Assembly (NCBI GenBank): GCA_043228905.1
Contig: JBHGNT010000005.1
Coordinates: forward strand, 17,360,001 to 17,424,000
DNA length: 64,000 nucleotides
Source of the DNA: Azolla caroliniana
Lineage: Eukaryota > Polypodiophyta
Direction: 5' to 3'
The notes under the pieces are model-generated. The model searched no databases and was not told where the DNA came from. It worked only from the letters and a program-made list of their open reading frames with translations. Shown one piece after another: positions 22,101 to 32,439 of the stretch (position 1 is the first letter of the stretch; every line of letters begins with the position of its first letter). The position numbers and the translations under genes are program-made.

Positions 22101-22124
22101 GTTTCCACTCGCATGCTTTTACCC
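22101..22124 (-). repeat. Right terminal inverted repeat
   Basis: It reads GTTTCCACTCGCATGCTTTT then ACCC, complementary to 10361-10384 with one mismatch, and is followed by AGAT (22125-22128). Confidence 0.9.
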
Positions 22125-22198
22125 AGATCTAAACTTGAGTCCACCCCAAACAACCCCCGATGAAGTGCCGCACACTTTAAGCAATCTTTAAAAAAAAA

Positions 22199-22223
22199 GG
22201 TTTGATAAAGAATGTCGTGAAGC
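22199..22223. repeat. 25-bp target-site duplication, right copy
   Basis: This is an exact copy of 5546-5570, preceded by eight A residues that end the PLE. LINE ORF2 resumes here. Confidence 0.93.
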
Positions 22224-22688
22224 TCGAAAGTGCCTTATGGTTTTGGATGTAGTTAAGGATAAAGAGAATTACCAAAAGCATTTGCATGAGTATAAAAGGC
22301 TTATTCAAAGAAAGAGAAGAATATGGGAAGTTACTCAACAATTTATCCAAACGCAAGAGAAAGCACGCATGTGCTAAATTTTGGGGAAATCTAAAGGGAA
22401 AACGTGTTGAGAGTTATGGTGACTTAACTCTTCACGACTTGTCTATGCATTGTAAGAATTTATATGAGTTATCTCTTGCCAGAAAGATGATGTGTTATGG
22501 TTCTCTTTCACATATGCCTCCCTTCTTTACAATTAAAGATATATGCATAGGACTTAAGAAATTGGCCTCTCGAAAGGCAAGCGATCTTCAATGTATAAAG
22601 GCTGAAATGCTCAAATGGACGGGAAAGGAAGCACATATATGGATAAGCGATATGTTTAACGATGCATTGCACCATGGTATGCCGTACG

Positions 22689-22738
22689 ATTGGACTACAA
22701 ATTGGATCAAACCATTGGACTACAAATTGGATCAAACC
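22689..22738. repeat. 25-bp tandem duplication in the LINE RT
   Basis: Two exact copies of ATTGGACTACAAATTGGATC+AAACC lie head to tail. The extra 25 bp shifts the reading frame by one. Confidence 0.92.
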
Positions 22739-24141
22739 TTTACATAAAGGTGGAGATATAAATAATGTAAACAACTATCGAACCATCATGGTTGGCTCAT
22801 TAATGGCAAAACTATTTGGACGTATAATGGAATCAAAGATAAGTGTATGGGCTGAAAAAAGTGGTAAGAGAGCTTATGGACAAGCTGGCTTTTGGAAACA
22901 CCATAGCACCATTGATCACCTTATCACCCTTCGAGTATTAATGGAGGAAAGTCACCTTAGAGGTAAAGATTTATTTTATTGCTTTGTAGACTTCAAGAAA
23001 GCTTTTGATATGGTACCTCGTGAGCATCTTTGGAGGCGAATGGAAGAACTTGAGGTGCCAAGTGAATATATGCTTGCAATTTCCCGAATTTATGAGAAGG
23101 TTATATTTTGTGTGCACATGAGAGATAAACTTTCAGATTTTTTCAAAAACACTATTGGTGTTAAGCAAGGATGCCCACTCTCACCAACACTATTTGGTCT
23201 ATGCATTGATGAATTGGAAGAAATGGTTACCAAGTTTGCAAAGGAAGAATGTGTTGAAGAAGTTGTCATTGGGAATGTTGTGATTATGCTTTTGCTATAT
23301 GTAGATGATGTAGTGCTTTTTGCAAATACTTTAGGAGATGCACAAAAGCTTATGAAGGCATTGGAAAAAAATTGCATGCATACTAAATTAAGTGTCAATA
23401 GCTCTAAAACAAAGATTATGCTTGTGAAGAGCCAAAAAAGAGATAAACCATGCATTATGTACAACAATGAGCCACTTGAATGTGTGGAAAGCTTCAAATA
23501 TCTTGGCCTTGAAGTTCCTTCAAATCATAGATGGAATGAATGTGCTACACGCCGCTTAGAGGCGGGCAAGCGAGCATACTATGCATTTGAGAACACATGC
23601 AATCTTGGAGATATTAAGTGTTGGGTCCTCAAGAAATATCTTTTCGACACATTAGTGACACCGGTTCTTCTCTATGGGGTGGAAGTATGGGGCGGTAGCA
23701 TCTCTAAATCTATGTGAAAAGAGTTTGAAAATGTCCAAAAGCATTTTCTTACCAAGTTCTACAAGTTAAGAAACAAACGCCCTACACCCTCCTCCTCCTT
23801 GAGACGGGATCGCTTCCCATTGAGATCATGGCCATGGAAAGGGTTGTTGAATACATGCTTAAGGTTCAAAAAATTCTCTCACATTGACTTCCTAAAATTG
23901 TGTGGGAAGTAAGCAAAAAGATCCAAAAGACGCATAAAAGAAAAAATTTGTGTTTTGGTTGGATGCAAGATATAGAAAAATGGTTTGGTAGATGGGATGC
24001 GAGACACTTGCTTCATGATGCATCATTAGATTCCTTTGTAAATGAGGCATTTTTGCAACGCCAATGTATCATGACATGGGACAAATGTGGAGGCTCATGC
24101 TTCACACATTATACTACACATGTTGCACCTAACTACAAAAC

Positions 24142-24613
24142 CATATTCTTTGCGGAACGAGGAAACTGTACACATTGATACATGTTAGAGCCCATACCAT
24201 TATCTACCATTCAAACCATTGCTTCCATGAGACTTAGCTCACATGCATTGCGATGTGAAACAGGGCGTTGGGCACAAGTGATGAGAGTGATCGGCTATGC
24301 ACACTTTGCTCTCAACAAGTTCACAAGTCTGAGTATTGTCATGATATGGCAAGACTCGAACCCATGACCTTATGATATATGGGTCGAGCTCTTAATCATC
24401 ACACCATCTATTGTACACATATTCTTTGCGGAAAGGGGAAATCGTACACATCCATACATGTTAGAGCCCATACTGTTATCTTCCATTCGAACCATTGCGT
24501 CCATGCGACTTAGCTCACATGCATTGCGATGTGAAACAAGGCGTTGGGGTACAAGTGATGAGAGTGGTTGGCTATGCACACTTTGCCCTAAACAAGTTCG
24601 CGAGTCTGAGTAT
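24142..24613. repeat. 195-bp direct duplication flanking a tRNA-like segment
   Basis: The segment 24142-24336 is repeated at 24418-24613 with scattered mismatches. It spans the LINE ORF2 C-terminus (TACATGTTAGAGCCCATAC, GCATTGCGATGTGAAAC). The 81 bp between the copies are not LINE sequence. Confidence 0.85.
24337..24417 (-). mobile_element. tRNA-like / SINE-like insert
   Basis: On the minus strand this segment has a B-box-like GGGTTCGAGTCTTG and an A-box-like GGTGTGATGATTAAGAGC about 30 bp before it, the spacing of a tRNA. The stems pair poorly, so it is not a functional tRNA. A tRNA-derived SINE or tRNA pseudogene is likely. Confidence 0.45.
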
Positions 24614-24796
24614 CACACTTTGATACAATGCTCTGCCTTTGATCATATTCGACCATGCTTTCCACATCTCTTCGATCGAGCCCAATCTTTGCATGAATTC
24701 CTCTCACAACCACAATGTGCACTCTCGATTGCAACATTCATTGGTAAAGTTCTTGAACATCGAGAGTCACTACTCACTTTCACACGTATCACGTGA

Positions 24797-24852
24797 AATG
24801 TAATATTTTTGGTCTCATAGGTCATATTTGACCTCCGAAGACGATAATATAA

Positions 24853-24916
<64 letters not shown>
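24797..24916 (+). other. LINE 3' UTR and (TC)n terminus
   Basis: The short UTR GGTCTCATAGGTCATATTTG ... CGATAATATAATC leads directly into about 30 TC units (24856-24916). A related UTR followed by (TC)n occurs at 25930-26020. Confidence 0.7.
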
Positions 24917-24920
<4 letters not shown>

Positions 24921-25518
24921 GTTCCTACATTAACATATTTTGCGAACGATGAGATGGACAATACTTTTGGTAGGTGGAGAGTAGTAGTAACATATCGAGA
25001 GAGAGGTATGAGACAACATACATTGGTGCACAAAGAGTGAGAGAGAGAGAGATATATACCTTAAAGTAGCGAGCTGGAGATGTCGTGCAATTGATGAGCA
25101 GGGAGTAGGGATCGGCAAGCTTCGAGCAACGAACAAACGGAAATAAGATGAAAGGAGCAGTGACTATCAACAAACAACGAGCTCAAGAAGGGAGCAAGGA
25201 GCAATTGCAAGTGACCAGCCAGGAGCCAGGAACCAGGAGGAGTGAGAAGCAAGCAGAAGAAAATCAAATGACAAATCCTATCACACGCAAAGAGGGGGAA
25301 AGAGGGGAAAAAGAGAGGGAAACATTAAAACTTTTTATTTTATTTTATTTTTTTACAAAACTATATAAATAGCTGGTTCAAACAATATGAACCGGCTAGA
25401 TTCCGGTTCATACGAAAACATGGTTAGAATCAATTCCGGTTGTCCCCAATCTTGGTCGGCAAAAGTCCCAACCTAACCGGAACACTAACATTGTTCCTAG
25501 GACTTTGTCCAACATTGA

Positions 25519-25521
<3 letters not shown>
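24917..25521. other. No gene recognised
   Basis: This is mixed sequence with a short GA run near 25036-25052 and an A/T-rich tract near 25325-25360. Repeats of CCGGTT occur at 25390-25485. No conserved protein or element ends were seen. Confidence 0.5.

Positions 25522-25593
<72 letters not shown>
25522..25593. repeat. (TC)n microsatellite
   Basis: A pure TC run of about 36 units lies immediately left of the truncated LINE copy. Confidence 0.95.
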
Positions 25594-25600
<7 letters not shown>

Positions 25601-26020
25601 ATATGAGTAGCAATGTTTGTAGAGCCCTTCGCACTCGATCTCACAAGTTAGGTATTGAAGTTGCATCATGGTATCAAAATGTAACGAATTTGAAGACATA
25701 TAAAGTATGCAATGAAGGCATGGTAGAGGATGAATGTCACTTGCTCTTCACATGCTCGACATATAGTGCAATTCGTTCAAGATATGTTGACATACTAAGT
25801 GGGAGTGATAACTTAAGATCCATATTGAAGACACCACCTAGAAGGTTGAGCTCATATGTGTATGCTTTATTAACACATAGAGACTTTGTGCTTCAACATA
25901 TGAATACCCCTTCTTAGGAAGGAGACATATATCAAGAACACATGTATACTCTGGTCCCATAGGTCAAAATTGGCCTCTTTATGGACGATAAAAATTCTAA
26001 TTCTCTCTCTCTCTCTCTCT
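25594..26020 (+). pseudogene. 5'-truncated LINE copy, ORF2 C-terminal end and 3' UTR
   Basis: The frame 25603-25917 encodes CNEGMVEDECHLLFTCSTY, the C-terminal zinc-knuckle signature of LINE ORF2 (Cys, His and Cys visible). It stops at 25915, and the 3' UTR with GGTCCCATAGGTCAAAATTG and GGACGATAAAAATTCTAATT follows. The UTR matches that of the larger LINE and ends in (TC)n at 26002-26020. The copy lacks the EN and RT domains. Confidence 0.75.
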
Positions 26021-26382
26021 TACATAGTGGTTTTGGTTATTATTTATCCCCACTAATTTTATAGTCGACTAGTGTAGATCCCATCTAAGCTCTAATGTGT
26101 GGAGAGGACATGAAAGCATAGGTGCGCAAGGAAACTTGACAAGGCACATAGCTCATTAGCCTAAGGATCTGGTAGTAACATCCCGTCCTTATGCTATTAT
26201 AGCATCCTTGTAGGTGTACAACATCTGAAATATAAATAGAAAGAAAGAATGATATATTAACATCTTCTAAGAACAAAATTGACCCATGAGACAATTGATT
26301 ACAATAATGGGATGTGTACCATTCATCCAAAATAACAATAAAATAAACATAAATAAAAGAGTTGTAGTGATATATATGGTAA
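26021..26382. other. No gene recognised
   Basis: This AT-rich stretch to the left of the copia element shows no credible frame or repeat. Confidence 0.5.
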
Positions 26383-26387
26383 CTCTT

Positions 26388-26455
26388 TGTAAAGAGATGG
26401 AGTTGGTGGTGTAATGTAGCGGAAGATAATTGAGTGAGTGTGTGTGTGTGTACAA

Positions 26456-26500
<45 letters not shown>

Positions 26501-26674
26501 CTTAGCAAGAAAACTGTTATATTACTTCCAACAGTAACAAAGTTACAAAGGGTTGGTTTAAATACCAATTCAACTAGGGTAAGGGCCCTTTCTACTATTT
26601 ACAAAACTAGCATGGTATGTCCATGAGCTAGTGTGAAACTTATTTCTATGGGAAGTTGAGTTTGATTCTCAACA
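26388..26674 (-). repeat. 3' LTR of the copia element
   Basis: It runs TGTAAAGAGATGG ... GATTCTCAACA and contains an (AG)n tract at 26459-26498. It is 287 bp. Confidence 0.9.
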
Positions 26675-26827
26675 CGCCCCCTCTAACAAAACTTCCGGAT
26701 ATCAAAGAATTGTTTCAGATCGGTCTTCAGAACGCTTTGAACTTTGATTGTTCGGCTTTTCGGTTGTGTACAACTGGCATGTGCTTCAATCAATCGATCG
26801 GTTCACTGTTCTGTTCTATACTCCCCC

Positions 26828-29800
26828 TCACTGCCGCAACTTGTCGATACCCAGGGCTTTTGTGAAAATGTCAAGTACCTGTAGATTCGTGCTGATGTGG
26901 TGTAAGTCTATATATTCGGCCTGCACGCATTCACAGATGAAGTGGTAGTGCACTTCGACATGCTTAGTCCACGCGTAGAATATGAGGTTCCGCGCTAGGT
27001 AGATATTGCTCATGTTGTCGCAGTATAGTCGAATCGGATCCTTGATGGGTACGCCCAGATCCTTGTGTATATGTTTGAGCCATATAGCTTCGCATGCGGC
27101 GACCGCCGCGCCCCTGTATTCGGCCTCTGTGCTCAACAATGCGACTGTCGGTTGTTTCTTGCTACTCCATGAGATTGCTCCGCTGCCGAGGGAGAAAACG
27201 AATTCTGATGTTGACCGTGTATCCTCTTTATAACCTGCCCAGTCCGCGTATGTGTACCCTTCGAGTGTAATTATCGTATTTGACCTGTATTTGACGTCAT
27301 AATCCATTGTACCATCGACGTACCGAAGTACCCTCTTAGCGTAGTCAAGATGAAGGTTTCACGGATTCTGCATGAATTGGCTGAGTAGGCCGATCAAATA
27401 GCTAAGGTCAGGTCGCGTAATGGTTAGGTAGATCAGGTTGCGATCAATTGGCGATACTGAGTTGGTCAAGCAAGGTGGACACAGGTTTGCACTCCGTCAT
27501 CCCGAACTTGTAGAGTAAGTTGAGGACGTAGTGTCGTTGTGAGATTGTTATCCTGACTAGTTTCTGAATTACTTCGATGCCTAAGAAGTAATGTATCTCC
27601 AATGACCAGATCATCCATGTATAGGATGATGACAATTAGGCTTCTAGAGTCATGTCATACGTAGAGGGAGTTGTCAAATTTTGACATTCGAAAGCCGATT
27701 TGATGAAGATCTTGCGTAATCTTCGAAAGCCAAGCACGTGGTGCTTGCTTGAGGCCGTAGAGTGGCTTCTTGAGTCGGCACACGGCTTTCAGATGAGTAT
27801 GTGATTCGAAGCCGGGTGGTTGTACCATGTACACCTCTTCTAATTCACCTTGAAGAAAGGCGTTCTTGACGTCCATTTGGTGGAGGTGCCACCTTTTTGC
27901 CGTTGCCAGGGCAATTACGGTCCGTACAGTTGTCATCTTTGCCACCGGGGCAAAGGTCTCTTCATAGTCAACGACGTGCATTTGCGCATATCCTTTTGCA
28001 ACGAGCCATGCTTTAAAGTGATTTACAGAGCCATCGACATTGTGCTTCACTTTGTAAATCCACCTGCAGCCAATTGCTTTCTTGCTCAAAGGGCGAGGAA
28101 CGAGATCCCAGGTCTCGTTTTTGCATAACGCTTCCATTTCCTCATTCATCGCATCGACCCATCGCGGATCCTTTACGGCTTCGGAAAGCATCTCCGGCTT
28201 CTATGTCTATTTCGGCGTCATCCGCATTGAGCGGAGTTGGAATCGAAGTATTCTCTAGTGCGTACCAGGATGCGTATTCGTCGAAGACTACATCTCGACT
28301 TGTTCGAACTTTTCGAGTAGATGGGTTGTAGCATTTGTACCCCTTCTGTTTGAGTGAGTATCCTATGAGGATACATTTCTTTGACTTTGGGTTGAGTTCT
28401 TGTCACGTATCGTCGGGAATATGCACGTAAGCGATTGCACCAAAAATGCAGACATGTGATAAGTCCGGCTTCTTTCCACCAAAGAACTTCTCATGAGGAG
28501 TTACGTCGTGTACTCCCGAGGTTGTGCACCTATTCATAAGGTATACATCCGTGTTCGCCGCTTCTGCCCAGTATGATTTCGGCAGGTTCTTCTCATTCAT
28601 CATAGCCCGTGTGCCTTCTACTATGTGTTGGTTCTTCTGCTCAGTTACGTCGTTTTGCTGGGGTGTGTAATGGCATGAAAATTCTCCTCGGATTCCTTCC
28701 TTTTGGAGATACGTCGTAAACTCATCCGAAAAATATTATTTGCCTCCATCTGATCGAAGGCAGCGTACGTGCCGACCCGTAGTTTTTTCGGCTTCAGCCT
28801 TGAACCTCTGGAAGTGTCCGAAAACTTCGTTCTTCTGTCTCATCGTATAGATCCAGGTGTGCCTGGAGAAGTCGTCGATGAACGTGACGTAATAGCGGCA
28901 TCTGCCGAGTGAGCTTGTCTGGGCCGGTCCCCATACATCTGAATGTACGACATCCAAGATCCCTTTGCTCACATTCCGTTCTTTCGGGAATGGATGTCGG
29001 CGTTGATTTCTGAACTGGCACGCTTCGCATACGCCCATAATCTCCTGCGCAGTAAAGTTCGGGAGTCCAATTACGACTCCTTTCGATTGCATCTTCTGAA
29101 GTTTTTGGAGATTGATGTGGCCGATTCTTTTGTGCCACAAATTTAAGTCTGTTTCGACTTTGAGGCCCTTTTTGAACATAGTTGTCTTTACCTCGTTCGA
29201 TTTGAGGATAAACATACGACCTTCTCGTCGATCGTGAGCTATGACTTGACTGCCCCTTTCGATGAAGCACCCGTCATTGTTGAATCGTACTTGCATTCCT
29301 TGTTCAACAATCTAGCTGACTGAGACCAGGTTTTTCGTGATGGTGGGGACATGTAGTACATTCTTGAGGTAGGTTTGTTTTCCGTCGTTTCCGAATGGGA
29401 CATTCCCGATATGTTGTATTGGATGAGTCGTGTCATTGCCTATCTCGACATATCCAGGACATTCGGGTTTTCGTAATTCCCAAAACCAATCTTCATGAGA
29501 CGTTATGTGGTTGAATTCTCCCGAGTCAACAAAACATACATTCTTTGAGGGTGTAGTGCTTGTTTCACCTTGGGTCACCATTGAGTGCACTTTGTGCCTC
29601 ATCCTGAACAATCCGCTACAAACATCGTAGTCGGAATTCAATGCGTAATTCGTGAGCATTCCGCTCCAATTGTCGTAGTCAGAATTCGATGTGTAGTGCG
29701 TGAATTGTCGGCTATTTCCACGGCCGAAATTTCTTCTGTCATCCAACTAGGAGTAGAGCATCTGACCCTTTGGTGCGTTGTTCCTCTGTTGGGCGTGATT

Positions 29801-30354
29801 TTCCTCAACTAGCAATATTGACTAGAGATCGTGGGAGGATTCTCTCTTGCAAGGATTGTGGATCTTATTGTGCTGAACCGAGGTGCCAAGACTCCAAGGC
29901 ATATCTGCACCATTTCTTCGTTGTCAATGCCAACATTGATCGACCCGAGGGCATTGCACAACTCCTTGATCCTCAAGGCGTAGCTGCCGATTGACATGTC
30001 CCTTTGTTGAATGTAATTCAACTCCTGACGAAGCTGGAGCTTGCAGGCAGCCGTATTGGCCACGAAGATCTTCTTGAGATTGCCCCATTCTTCTTTCGGC
30101 GTTTTTGCCTCTCGAATATAGCCAAGCATGTGATCATGTACGCATGATGCAAGGCAATACAACACATGGCTTGTAGCCTACTCCCACGCTGGGTAGTCAG
30201 CATGTGTCAGGTTGGGTTGTGTTTCGTGAGCTCCTTCAATATAGCTCAAGTATCCTTGTCCGATAAGGTATTGATGCATCTTGTACTCCCAAGATGCTAA
30301 ATTTGTCCTATCGAGCTTCTCCGTAGGAAGAGCGCTTCCCATCTGAGTATTCAT
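26828..30354 (-). pseudogene. copia gag-pol polyprotein (broken)
   Basis: Read right to left: gag begins at MNTQMGSALPTEKLDR (about 30354), with ASWEYKMHQYLIGQGYL and EEWGNLKKIF. The protease has an altered active site, FVDSGEFNHIT. Integrase shows LWHKRIGHINLQKLQ, CEACQFRNQRRHPF and VHSDVWGPA ... FIDDFSR. RT has DAMNEEMEALCKNETWDLV, MDVKNAFLQGEL and a YMDD motif near 27610. RNase H shows YADWAGYKEDTRSTSEFVF and STEAEYRGAA, ending near 26828. Several stops and frameshifts lie between these blocks, so no full product can be made. Confidence 0.92.
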
Positions 30355-30455
30355 GCTGATTTCTTCTCTGTTAATAAGCCGGTTTTGTTGATCATCGGCG
30401 TGTACCACAACACAGTCGAATAGATTCGATTAAGCAACCACACGCTCTGATACCA

Positions 30456-30519
30456 TATAAAGAGATGGAGCTGGTGGTGTAATGTAGCGGAAGATAATTG
30501 AGAGTGTGTGTGTGTGTAC

Positions 30520-30585
<66 letters not shown>

Positions 30586-30760
30586 CCTCTTAACAAGAAA
30601 ACTGTATATTACTTCCAACAGTAACAAAGTTACAAAGGGTTGGTTTAAATACCAACTAAACTAGGGAAGGGCCCTTTCTACTATTTACAAAACTAACATG
30701 GTATGTCCATGAGCTAGTGTGAAACCTATTTCTATGGGAAGTTGAGTTCAATGCTCAACA
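30456..30760 (-). repeat. 5' LTR of the copia element
   Basis: It starts TATAAAGAGATGG, with TG mutated to TA, and ends ATGCTCAACA. It carries an (AC)n tract at 30525-30580 where the other LTR has (AG)n. It is 305 bp. Confidence 0.9.
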
Positions 30761-30765
30761 CTCTT

Positions 30766-30944
30766 AAATAAATAAATGTGTGTGTGTGTGTGGTGGTCAA
30801 AATACACACTCGCCAATCTAGTAGGTCAAGGAAATCATTGTATTCTTTCGTACCATATGAAAGTGTCCAAACCTTGATGCACTTGATGGGTAGCAATGTT
30901 GAACCTTAAGGAATTTTGGATCAAAATCTTGGAATCCAATTGGA
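30766..30944. other. No gene recognised
   Basis: This short unassigned stretch begins with TAAATAAATAAATG and a (GT)n run. Confidence 0.5.
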
Positions 30945-30949
30945 TTATG

Positions 30950-31399
30950 TGTTGAGAATCAAGCTCAACATAGTGCAACGTGTGGACACACCTTTTGAGA
31001 ATCTATGATTACTCAAAGGTCAAGAGTCACACCACTACTCTCTACACATTAACTATGTGTCATAGAATCATATTCTATGACACATAACTAATGAGTTACA
31101 TATTCCCCATGACTATGAGTCTTCACATTCCCCAAGAGAGAGTAGTTGTTGTAGCTAGTTAATGAAGAGAGAGGATGACTATATATAAAGCACCCTCTCA
31201 TACTTCATACTAAGTTGGTTGGGACTCCTTGTAATTGTACACTTTGTATTTGCTATTCTACTTGTGAATATACACATTCTTCTTGAGTATTCCTTTTTCT
31301 CTTTATCTTGTGTTCTCTCTTCTCTCCTCTAATTCCTCTCACACATACACATAAAACACATCTCTTCCACTACACAAGAATCATAACCGATTCTTTACA
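30950..31399 (+). mobile_element. Solo LTR (copia-like) with 5-bp TSD
   Basis: The 450-bp sequence begins TGTTGAGAATCAAGCTCAAC, ends CGATTCTTTACA and is flanked by TTATG on both sides (30945-30949 and 31400-31404). A TATA box (CTATATATAAAGC) lies near 31187 and a pyrimidine-rich zone follows. There is no internal sequence, so unequal recombination probably removed it. Its first 21 bp nearly match the sequence at 56050. Confidence 0.87.
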
Positions 31400-31404
31400 T
31401 TATG

Positions 31405-31763
31405 TATATTTGTAATTTTTTATTTTAAGGTTATATTAGAAAGCATTCCATGAAAATGGACTCAAATTACTTTGCATAATTAATGGTTCTACCGAAATGA
31501 ACTAAGGCTATGCATATGAAAATACTTTAAAAAATCCATAGTTGAATATTGGATAAAAAAAAGGTTTGCCCAAACTAGCCCAAGAATATTTTGTAGTGTG
31601 CACTATCAGTGAGGCAAAGATCGCTTTGGGTCTAGGAACACTATAAGTGTGAGCTCAAGATCTACTACTCTGATCACAAGTTTAAGGATACACAATTTAA
31701 CCATGTGCATAGAATTATTTTGTTTGAGACATAAGATCATTTGAGATGAAACTCATGGTAGTG

Positions 31764-31800
<37 letters not shown>

Positions 31801-31954
31801 GTATACATACATACAGATACATACAGATACATACGTACATACTTACTTACGCTCGTGTTTATCCGCTACAAAATCATAAGTAGGGTTGGTGAGGGAATCA
31901 CGGTCATAGATGGTGTAGGTCGCTCAATTAATGGCGCTTACGATCTGCACTGTC
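31405..31954. other. No gene; simple repeats
   Basis: This is AT-rich sequence with (AC)n at 31764-31797 followed by CATACATACAGATACATAC repeats to about 31845. Confidence 0.6.
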
Positions 31955-32431
31955 TGTTATTCCTTGGGCAGGACTAGCCCTAACACAGGGTGTCCCTCTA
32001 GGACACTTCACCAAAGGGTGGTGCAAGTGGGGTAGGCGTAGATCGTGATACAAACGTATTCCTAACTGGCTATTAGCCGGCGTGGTTAATGATCTCAATA
32101 CACGCGTAAGATAGATTCTATTAAGCACAAAACAGTAATTAACTAAAGCTTCAAAGATTAAACAAGATATAGAACAATAGTACTCTCGTTAATAAACCAC
32201 TAATTGATTACAATCTAATTGGGTCCTTTTATAGGTCACCGGCTCTGGGTACGAACTGGTGCCAACCGGCAACCGGCAACCGGCTACGAACCGGTCCGGA
32301 TCCGGATCGGCATACCAAATCCGTGTTCGGCCGTTCGCTTCTCAAAATATAATAATTATAGATAGTTCTAAAATAAATATCCCTTTCCCATTCTAGACTT
32401 TATCCGGCTTGTAAGTCTTTGCCGGTCAACA
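31955..32431 (-). repeat. 3' LTR of the old gypsy element
   Basis: It runs TGTTATTCCTTGGGCAGG ... TTTGCCGGTCAACA. Its 477 bp exceed the partner LTR by 35 bp, explained by one insertion of CCGGCAA-type repeats near 32263-32297. Confidence 0.88.
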
Positions 32432-32439
32432 CATGGCAC

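Larger units (their letters stand above)
10361..22124. mobile_element. Large DNA transposon with 24-bp TIRs, superfamily not recognised
   Basis: The 11,764-bp element is bounded by inverted repeats GGGTRAAAGCATGCGAGTGG+AAAC (one mismatch) and by AGAT on each side. It holds an 83-bp minisatellite, a spliced DDE-like transposase gene (plus strand, 11701-15488), and a convergent spliced gene (minus strand, 21643-17395 or to 16091). Arrays of AGCTAATTAGCT sit in introns, between the genes and just inside both ends. Open frames and splice sites are well preserved, so it may be recent. The two-gene layout with repeated short motifs recalls CACTA elements, but the termini are not CACTA. It is nested within the PLE. 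Confidence 0.88.
5571..22198 (+). mobile_element. Penelope-like retroelement (PLE) inserted in the LINE, with a nested DNA transposon
   Basis: Removing the nested DNA transposon (10361-22124 plus one AGAT) leaves an element of about 4.9 kb. It contains a Pro-rich/helical ORF1, a PLE-type reverse transcriptase, an AT-rich 3' region, and a right end finishing in a short A tract (22191-22198) against the 25-bp duplication. The A tract and the long duplication fit target-primed reverse transcription. No GIY-YIG endonuclease motif was found before or after the RT. Plant PLEs have been reported from a conifer and from Selaginella, so this lineage is uncommon but not unprecedented. Confidence 0.85.
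22224..24796 (+). pseudogene. LINE ORF2, reverse transcriptase and C-terminal part
   Basis: Continuing from the interrupted frame, the RT domain shows NNYRTIMVGSLMAKLFGRIM, CFVDFKKAFDMV, GVKQGCPLSPTLFGLCIDEL and LLYVDDVVLF (catalytic YVDD), then VNSSKTKIM. It continues beyond a TGA at 23715 and a frameshift near 23790 (LLLLETGSLPIEIMAMERVV) to a C-terminal zinc knuckle, CTLCPKQVRESEYHTLIQC near 24590-24640. The frame is also broken by a 25-bp tandem duplication at 22689-22738 and by a duplication around a tRNA-like insert at 24142-24613. The product would copy the LINE RNA at a nicked target. Confidence 0.9.
3595..24916 (+). mobile_element. LINE (non-LTR) retrotransposon, split by a 16.6 kb insertion
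   Basis: This is a two-ORF LINE with an L1-type ORF1 and an ORF2 holding an apurinic-type endonuclease, reverse transcriptase and a C-terminal zinc knuckle. ORF2 is cut at 5570 and resumes at 22224, with GGTTTGATAAAGAATGTCGT present on both sides of the insert. The 3' end is a short UTR running into a (TC)n tract instead of poly(A). Stops, frameshifts and duplications show the copy is dead. The start given is that of ORF1; the true 5' end lies somewhat further left. Confidence 0.88.
26388..30760 (-). mobile_element. Ty1/copia retrotransposon, complete but decayed
   Basis: LTRs at 26388-26674 and 30456-30760 bracket gag, protease, integrase, RT and RNase H in copia order on the minus strand. 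A 5-bp duplication, CTCTT, lies at 26383-26387 and 30761-30765. The primer site is GCTCTGATACCA at 30444-30455, complementary to initiator tRNA-Met. The polypurine tract is visible as CGCCCCCTCT at 26675-26684 on the plus strand. Stops and frameshifts occur in each domain. Confidence 0.93.

Noticed and set aside
24337-24417. Functional tRNA gene
   Set aside because: A- and B-box-like words are present but the acceptor and T stems do not pair; a SINE or tRNA pseudogene is more likely.
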